From an uncultured Clostridium sp. (lineage in GTDB: Bacteria > Bacillota > Clostridia > Lachnospirales > Lachnospiraceae), in contig USJW01000143.1 in the NCBI GenBank assembly GCA_900555045.1, forward strand, positions 1 through 10,253: a stretch of 10,253 nucleotides of DNA. The letters run 5' to 3'. The notes beneath the pieces were generated by a model. It ran no database searches, had not been told where the DNA came from, and saw only the letters and a list, made by a program, of their open reading frames with translations. Shown piece by piece: positions 5,747 through 10,253 of the stretch (the first letter of the stretch is position 1; each line of letters starts with the position of its first letter). A program made the position numbers and the translations under genes.

Positions 5747-8731
5747 TTACAGCAGGTAGGCGTAATCCCGGATCACAGTCCCGATGATCTTCGCTATGCC
5801 CTCCGGCACTGCACCGTTCTCGGTACCGGCCACGTAATCCATCACCTTGCCCTGCAGGCGCACCTTGCAGGCTCCGGTCTTCTGGTCTAACACCACAAAG
5901 CCCTGGTTCTTGCTGTCCTCCATATCCTTCTCGTTGGCGAACAGGGTGAACTTATCTAAGTACGGGGCGCTGTCCCACGGACAGAAGCTCTTGCAGTTGC
6001 CGCACTCGTTGCACATGTAGTCCACATGGATGATCTGGTGGCGCTCCATGCCCGGCACCGTGAGGGCGATGTTCGCCCGGTTGGGACATACCTCCACGCA
6101 GTTCTCGCAGTAGCTGTTGCAGGACAGGCAGCGCTTGCTGTCCACGTCCTTCTCGTCCTCCTCGACCAGGTTGCCCTTGCGGCCGTAGATATTGTCCGCG
6201 TCGGACAGGCTGAACAGGTCCTCAGCAACCGCGCGGCCGAGGATGGCCTCAGCGGCCTTCTTGCCGTCCCGGATGCCCTCCACGACGGTCGCCGGCCCGT
6301 AAAGTCCGTCGCCCACCGCGTAGACGCCCTCGCGGCCTGTCTCCAGGGTGGCCTGGTTGGCCTGCACGCGGCCTCTCGCATCCAGTGCAATTCCATTGGC
6401 CTCGTAGAACGCACCCGGAACCTTCTCGCCCACAGCGGCGATCACAGTGTCCGCGGGAACCTCGACCACCTCGTCGGTCTCCACGACGCCGCGGCGTCCG
6501 CTGGCGTCATAGTCGCCAAGCACCATCTTCTTGCAGAAGAGCACGCCGTTCTCCAGCTTCACCGGGGAGAGTAGCTCCGCGAACTCCACGCCGTCGTCGA
6601 TGGCCATCTCCAGTTCCTCCGCGTCCGCGGGCATGTAGCGCTTGGTTCTGCGGTAAACTAAGGAGACCTTCTTCACGCCCTTGTTGCGCTTCGCAGCCCG
6701 CGCGGTGTCCATCGCGGTGTTTCCGCCGCCGATGACCACCACGTTCTCGCCCAGGTCCACATTGCCGTCCGTGGCCTTAAACTGGGCCAGGAACTCCAGG
6801 GCGTTCTTTGCCTCGCCCTTCTCCAGGCGGAGCGCGCCGGGTGTGGAGGCGCCCAGGGCCAGAACCACGTAGTCGTAGTCCTTCTTCACCTCGTCCACGG
6901 AGCCGATCTCTTTTCCGGTGACGATGTTGACGCCCATGGCCTCGATCAGCTTGGCGTCGTTGTCGATGGCCGCGTCGGAGATTCTAAAGCCCGGAATCAC
7001 GTTGCGCACAACGCCGCCCAGCTTCTCCTCCTTCTCAAACAGGGTCACCTTCATGCCGCCTCTGGCCAGGAAGTACGCAGCCGCCATACCTGCCGGGCCG
7101 CCGCCCACCACGGCAACGGTCTTATCGCTTGTGATCTCCGGCTTTCTGAGCTTCGCCATCACAGCCTCAAATCCGCCCTCGGCGGCTTCCAGCTTGGTTC
7201 TGCGGATGTTCACCGGGGTCTCGTAGAAATTGCGGGTGCACTTGCTCATGCAGTTGTGGGCGCAGATGGTGCCGGTGATGAAGGGCAGCGGGTTCTTCTG
7301 AAGGATCACCTCCAGGGCCTCCTCAGCCTTTCCGGCTCCCATGAGCTTTAAGTACGCGGTGATATCCTGGTGAATCGGGCAGCCCTCCTCACAGGGAGCC
7401 ACGAAGCAGTCGGTTAAGGGCACCGGGCGCTTGGTCTTTCTGGAGGGAAGGGGCTTCACAGCCTTCACGTGGTGCTTGTCGGTCTTCACAGCCTCCAGAA
7501 GGGCCGCCACGCGCTCTGCGTTCACACCCTCAAAGGCCTTGGCCTTCTCCTTCGCGAACAGCTGCGCGATCTGCTCCAGGCGCTGGTAGCCGCCGGGCTT
7601 TAACATAGTGGTGGCCATGGTCACCGGCCAGATTCCCGCATCCACGATGTCCTTGATGTTGAAGTAATCCGCGCCGCCGGAGTAGGAGACGCGCAGCTTT
7701 CCGCCGAAGTCCTTCGCCAGCCTTAAGGCCACGGACATGGACAGCGGGTATAAGCTCTTTCCGGACATGTACATCTCCTCGCTGGGAAGCTCGTTCGCCT
7801 TCACGTCCACCGGGAAGGTGTTGGTGATCTTCACGCCGAACTCCAGGCCCTTCTCGTCGGCCAGTGCCTGCAGGCGCTCCAGCATGGGAACCGCGTCGGA
7901 GTACTGTAAATCGTCCTTAAAGTGGAAGTCGCCGAAGGCCACATAGTCGTAGCCCATGGAGTCCATCAGCTCTCTGGCGTACTCGTAGCCCAGAAGCGTG
8001 GGGTTGCACTTGATGAAGGTGTGCACGTGCTTCTCCTCCAGCAGGTAGCGGGCGATGCGCTCGATCTCCTGGGGCGGGCAGCCGTGGAGGGTGGAAAGAG
8101 TTATGCAGTTGCAGACCGCCGGGGAGATTCCCTCGATGTCCTCTCTCGTCACCTTCTCAAACTTGTCTGCATTGGCTAAAAGCCAGTCTCTGCACTCGGC
8201 AAAAATCGGGGTCTGGCTGGCGTCCTTCATGCCCTCGATGAACCGGTCGATCTTCTCGGTCTTGATTCCGTCCAGATCGTAGCCCACGGACATGTTGAAC
8301 TGGAAGCCGTCCATGTCTCCCAGGCCGCACTCCTTGGCCAGCACCTTGCAGGCGAACCACGCCTTCACGTACTCGTCGAATGCCTGGGGCACGTACAGCT
8401 CGGTGGACCACTCGCAGTTGTAGCACTCGTCGTCCGCCTTGATACAGGGCTTGCTCACCGGCAGGTCCTCGCCGTCCAGCTTCTGGACGGTCTTAAGCTC
8501 GAAGAAGCGGCTGCCTGTCACGTAGGCTGCCACGATGTTCTGGGCCAGCTGGGTGTGGGGGCCTGCGGCCGGTCCGAAGGGAGTCTCCAGCTTGCGGCCG
8601 AAGATCTCGTAGGTGTTCGCCGGATCCGCCACAAAGGGACGGTGCACGCCGAATACGGTGCCCTTCTTCTGCTCCTCCAAAATCCAGTTCATCAATTTCC
8701 CAAAGGGGATTGGTGTCATTCTGTCACTCAT
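5747..8731 (-). CDS. ygfK: YgfK: multi-domain flavin/Fe-S oxidoreductase (annotated as putative selenate reductase subunit)
   Basis: This 994-residue protein has three parts. Residues 1-400 look like a dihydroorotate-dehydrogenase-type barrel (FGPAAGPHTQ near 52-61, NMSVGYDLDG near 146-155). Residues 440-840 are GltD-like: an N-terminal Fe-S cysteine set (C442, C447, C451, C490, C494, C498), the FAD loop VVGGGPAGMA (541-550), an NAD(P)H loop VIGGGNTAMD (666-675) and YAVGDG (804-809). Residues 868-917 carry ferredoxin-type cysteines (C868, C871, C875, C878, C882; C907, C910, C913, C917). The make-up recalls bacterial and animal dihydropyrimidine dehydrogenases in another order. It probably passes electrons between NAD(P)H and a purine intermediate or the XDH protein. 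The selenate-reductase name is historical. Orthologues lie beside ssnA and xdhD in E. coli and belong to gene clusters tied to anaerobic purine/urate breakdown in gut bacteria. The start is fixed by AGGAGG 8 bases upstream; the gene follows ssnA by 51 bp. Confidence 0.95.
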   Translation of the reverse strand: MSDRMTPIPFGKLMNWILEEQKKGTVFGVHRPFVADPANTYEIFGRKLETPFGPAAGPHTQLAQNIVAAYVTGSRFFELKTVQKLDGEDLPVSKPCIKADDECYNCEWSTELYVPQAFDEYVKAWFACKVLAKECGLGDMDGFQFNMSVGYDLDGIKTEKIDRFIEGMKDASQTPIFAECRDWLLANADKFEKVTREDIEGISPAVCNCITLSTLHGCPPQEIERIARYLLEEKHVHTFIKCNPTLLGYEYARELMDSMGYDYVAFGDFHFKDDLQYSDAVPMLERLQALADEKGLEFGVKITNTFPVDVKANELPSEEMYMSGKSLYPLSMSVALRLAKDFGGKLRVSYSGGADYFNIKDIVDAGIWPVTMATTMLKPGGYQRLEQIAQLFAKEKAKAFEGVNAERVAALLEAVKTDKHHVKAVKPLPSRKTKRPVPLTDCFVAPCEEGCPIHQDITAYLKLMGAGKAEEALEVILQKNPLPFITGTICAHNCMSKCTRNFYETPVNIRRTKLEAAEGGFEAVMAKLRKPEITSDKTVAVVGGGPAGMAAAYFLARGGMKVTLFEKEEKLGGVVRNVIPGFRISDAAIDNDAKLIEAMGVNIVTGKEIGSVDEVKKDYDYVVLALGASTPGALRLEKGEAKNALEFLAQFKATDGNVDLGENVVVIGGGNTAMDTARAAKRNKGVKKVSLVYRRTKRYMPADAEELEMAIDDGVEFAELLSPVKLENGVLFCKKMVLGDYDASGRRGVVETDEVVEVPADTVIAAVGEKVPGAFYEANGIALDARGRVQANQATLETGREGVYAVGDGLYGPATVVEGIRDGKKAAEAILGRAVAEDLFSLSDADNIYGRKGNLVEEDEKDVDSKRCLSCNSYCENCVEVCPNRANIALTVPGMERHQIIHVDYMCNECGNCKSFCPWDSAPYLDKFTLFANEKDMEDSKNQGFVVLDQKTGACKVRLQGKVMDYVAGTENGAVPEGIAKIIGTVIRDYAYLL

Positions 8732-8739
8732 GGAATTAT

Positions 8740-8745
8740 CCTCCT
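8740..8745 (-). promoter_or_regulatory. Consensus ribosome binding site of ygfK
   Basis: A perfect AGGAGG on the minus strand is 8 bases before the ATG at 8731. It lies in the 51-bp gap after the ssnA stop. The gap holds no convincing terminator, so ssnA and ygfK are likely cotranscribed. Confidence 0.8.
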
Positions 8746-8782
8746 ATATTTATCAGATCCCTGGCGGGACTTAAGTTTATTC

Positions 8783-10114
8783 TCAACCGTTGATGGAGCG
8801 CTCCAGCTTCTTCGCCTCGGCTCTCACCTCGGCCATCACCTTCTCCTCGTCGATTCCGATGAGCTCGCGGTCCTTCATCAGCACCTTGCCGTTGCAGACC
8901 GTGGTCACCACGCTGCGTCCGGTCATGCCGAACAGGATGTGGCTGTTCACGTTGCCGGCGTCCATGGGGGTCAACGGGATGTAGTCGGTGACGATCACGT
9001 CTGCCGCCGCTCCCTCCTTCAGAACGCCTAACTGCTTCTTAAAGTAGCGGTTTGCGATCTTCGCGTTGCCCTCAAAGAGCATCTGCGGAACCTCGCCCCA
9101 GGCCGCGTTGGGATCGCACAGGTGATGCTTGTGAAGCACGTTTGCCACCTTGTAGGACTCCAGCATGTCGTGGGTGTAGCCGTCGGTTCCGAGGCCGGTT
9201 AGGATTCCCCGGTGCACGATCTCCATGGTGGGCGGGCAGCCGCAGGCGTTGCCCATGTTGGACTCCGGATTGTGCACAACCATGGTGTCCGTTTCCTTAA
9301 TTAATTCCATCTCGTGGGGATTCACGTAGATGCAGTGTCCCAGAAGGGTCTTGCTCCCCAGGATGTTGCAGTCGTATAAGCGGTCCACGATGCGCTTGCC
9401 GTACTTCTTTAAGCAGTCGTGCAGATCCTCGATGCCCTCGGCCACGTGGATGTGGTAGCCCACCTCGGCGGGCTTGTTGGCCGCAGCCAGCTCCATGGTC
9501 TCATCGGAGATGGTGAACTGGGCGTGCATGCCCATCATGCCGGCGATCATATCCGTGTCGTCCGCCAGCGCGTGCTTTATCCAGGCGGCGTTCTCCATCA
9601 CAGCGGCTCTCGCCTTGTCCATTCCGTCGCGGTCGGAAATCTCGTAGCATAAGCAGGTGCGGATTCCTAACTCCTTGGCCGCGTCCTCGATGGCAAACAA
9701 ACTTCCCTCGATCTCGCCGAAGCTTGCGTGGTGGTCGAACACGGTGGTGACGCCGTTCTTAATCGAATCAATATATGTAGCGCGGGCGCTCTGGCGGGTC
9801 TGCTCGTTGGTCAGGTGGCGGTCGATGGTCCACCACATGCCGTCCAGGATCTCCAAAAAGCCGTTGGGATTGTATCCGTTAATGGAAAGTCCTCTCGCCA
9901 TGGCGCTGTAGATATGCTCGTGGGTGTTGATAAATGCGGGCATGATCACGCCCCCCCTGGCGTCCACATACTCCGCGTCCGCAAACTCCTTCTTGATCTC
10001 CTCGGTGGTTCCAACCTTTTTAATGGTGGTTCCGTCCATGGCGACCGCTCCGTTTTCATAGAAGGGATTCTCCGGGTCTCTGGTCACTAACCGTCCATTG
10101 CCAATTACTAACAT
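8783..10114 (-). CDS. ssnA: SsnA: metal-dependent aminohydrolase of the guanine deaminase/chlorohydrolase type
   Basis: This is a 443-residue cytoplasmic amidohydrolase that likely removes an amino group from, or opens, a purine-like ring. Visible motifs are the HxH metal site in INTHEHIYS (H65, H67), H223 and catalytic E226 in HIHVAEG, metal H260 in LLGHC, HNPESNMGN (281-289) and D311 in GLGTDG. These form a mononuclear metal site as in guanine and cytosine deaminases and TrzN/AtzA. Length and motifs match the family annotated as selenium-metabolism protein SsnA. The ATG at 10114 has AAAGGAG 7 bases upstream. It is the first gene of the minus-strand run, with a likely promoter about 110 bp upstream. 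E. coli ssnA was first noted for its effect on stationary-phase survival; its position beside ygfK and xdh points to purine catabolism. The exact substrate is not decided by the sequence. Confidence 0.95.
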   Translation of the reverse strand: MLVIGNGRLVTRDPENPFYENGAVAMDGTTIKKVGTTEEIKKEFADAEYVDARGGVIMPAFINTHEHIYSAMARGLSINGYNPNGFLEILDGMWWTIDRHLTNEQTRQSARATYIDSIKNGVTTVFDHHASFGEIEGSLFAIEDAAKELGIRTCLCYEISDRDGMDKARAAVMENAAWIKHALADDTDMIAGMMGMHAQFTISDETMELAAANKPAEVGYHIHVAEGIEDLHDCLKKYGKRIVDRLYDCNILGSKTLLGHCIYVNPHEMELIKETDTMVVHNPESNMGNACGCPPTMEIVHRGILTGLGTDGYTHDMLESYKVANVLHKHHLCDPNAAWGEVPQMLFEGNAKIANRYFKKQLGVLKEGAAADVIVTDYIPLTPMDAGNVNSHILFGMTGRSVVTTVCNGKVLMKDRELIGIDEEKVMAEVRAEAKKLERSING

Positions 10115-10121
10115 AACCTCT

Positions 10122-10128
10122 CTCCTTT
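10122..10128 (-). promoter_or_regulatory. Ribosome binding site of ssnA
   Basis: AAAGGAG on the minus strand lies 7 bases before the ATG at 10114 and is followed by a second purine-rich AGAGG. It supports the chosen start. Confidence 0.75.
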
Positions 10129-10184
10129 ACTCGGTGGTTTATAAGTCTCATTCTTCCGATCGGCCGCACCCCGCTTTTCATTGC

Positions 10185-10201
10185 TCTGCTTTTTAAGCAG
10201 A
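10185..10201 (-). repeat. Short perfect hairpin in the predicted ssnA leader
   Basis: TCTGCTT and AAGCAGA are perfect 7-bp inverted arms around a three-base loop (AAA on the minus strand); a U-G pair can extend the stem by one. It lies 20 bp downstream of the candidate -10 box and about 70 bp upstream of the ssnA start. No T-run follows. It could be an operator half-site pair or a leader hairpin. Confidence 0.5.
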
Positions 10202-10221
10202 ATGCGCCTCCCTGTACCCCT

Positions 10222-10250
10222 ATACTAACACCTTGGCAGGGCATTTGCAA
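10222..10250 (-). promoter_or_regulatory. Candidate sigma-70-type promoter of the ssnA operon
   Basis: On the minus strand, TTGCAA (10250-10245, 4 of 6 to TTGACA) is 17 bases from TAGTAT (10227-10222, 4 of 6 to TATAAT). The -10 is preceded by TGT, giving an extended -10. Spacing is ideal. This would give a leader of about 100 nt before ssnA. A second A/T-rich box, TATAAA, lies nearer the gene at 10138-10143 but has no matching -35. Confidence 0.5.
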
Positions 10251-10253
10251 GTC

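Noticed and set aside
1..10253. Mobile elements, CRISPR arrays, tRNA or rRNA genes
   Set aside because: No transposase or integrase, no regularly spaced repeats and no tRNA- or rRNA-like sequence was seen on either strand.

Overview
The window reads as part of a GC-rich Clostridia genome (Lachnospiraceae or Oscillospiraceae type). The grounds are strong AGGAGG-like ribosome binding sites, tight operon packing, and a gene set (SsnA, YgfK, a fused selenium-type xanthine dehydrogenase, a DUF3343 Se/S-carrier-like protein, a dihydropyrimidinase-like hydrolase) typical of anaerobic purine-degrading gut Firmicutes. The same families make up the E. coli ygeWXY-hyuA-yqeABC-mocA-ygfK-ssnA-ygfM-xdhD region. 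The genus cannot be named from the sequence.

Layout. Positions 1-108 hold a probable promoter for a lone plus-strand gene (109-654) that encodes a small multi-pass membrane protein of unknown function. Everything else is on the minus strand and is transcribed from right to left: ssnA (10114-8783), ygfK (8731-5747), a 185-bp structured gap, a DUF3343 gene (5531-5292), xdh (5308-2615), a GNAT acetyltransferase gene (2577-2077) and a hydantoinase/dihydropyrimidinase-like gene (2080-659). DUF3343 and xdh overlap by 17 bp. The GNAT and hydantoinase genes overlap by 4 bp if the upstream start is used. The hydantoinase gene converges on the membrane-protein gene with only 4 bp between their stop codons.

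How the genes fit together. SsnA is an amidohydrolase of the guanine-deaminase/chlorohydrolase type. XDH is a molybdenum hydroxylase with two [2Fe-2S] clusters and purine-type active-site residues. YgfK joins a dihydroorotate-dehydrogenase-like part, a GltD-like flavin/NAD(P)H part and ferredoxin-type Fe-S clusters, so it can move electrons. The hydantoinase-like enzyme opens or closes cyclic amides. DUF3343 is a likely selenium/sulfur carrier for the labile Se of the hydroxylase. Together they look like a reductive/hydrolytic purine (xanthine, urate) catabolic module. No FAD subunit for XDH, transporter, SelD, YqeB/YqeC or MocA lies in the window; these would be expected nearby.

The least explained parts are the gap between ygfK and DUF3343, which carries three successive inverted repeats (one a perfect 12-bp-arm palindrome); the SSAT-like acetyltransferase embedded in the operon; and a hairpin in the predicted 5' leader of ssnA.
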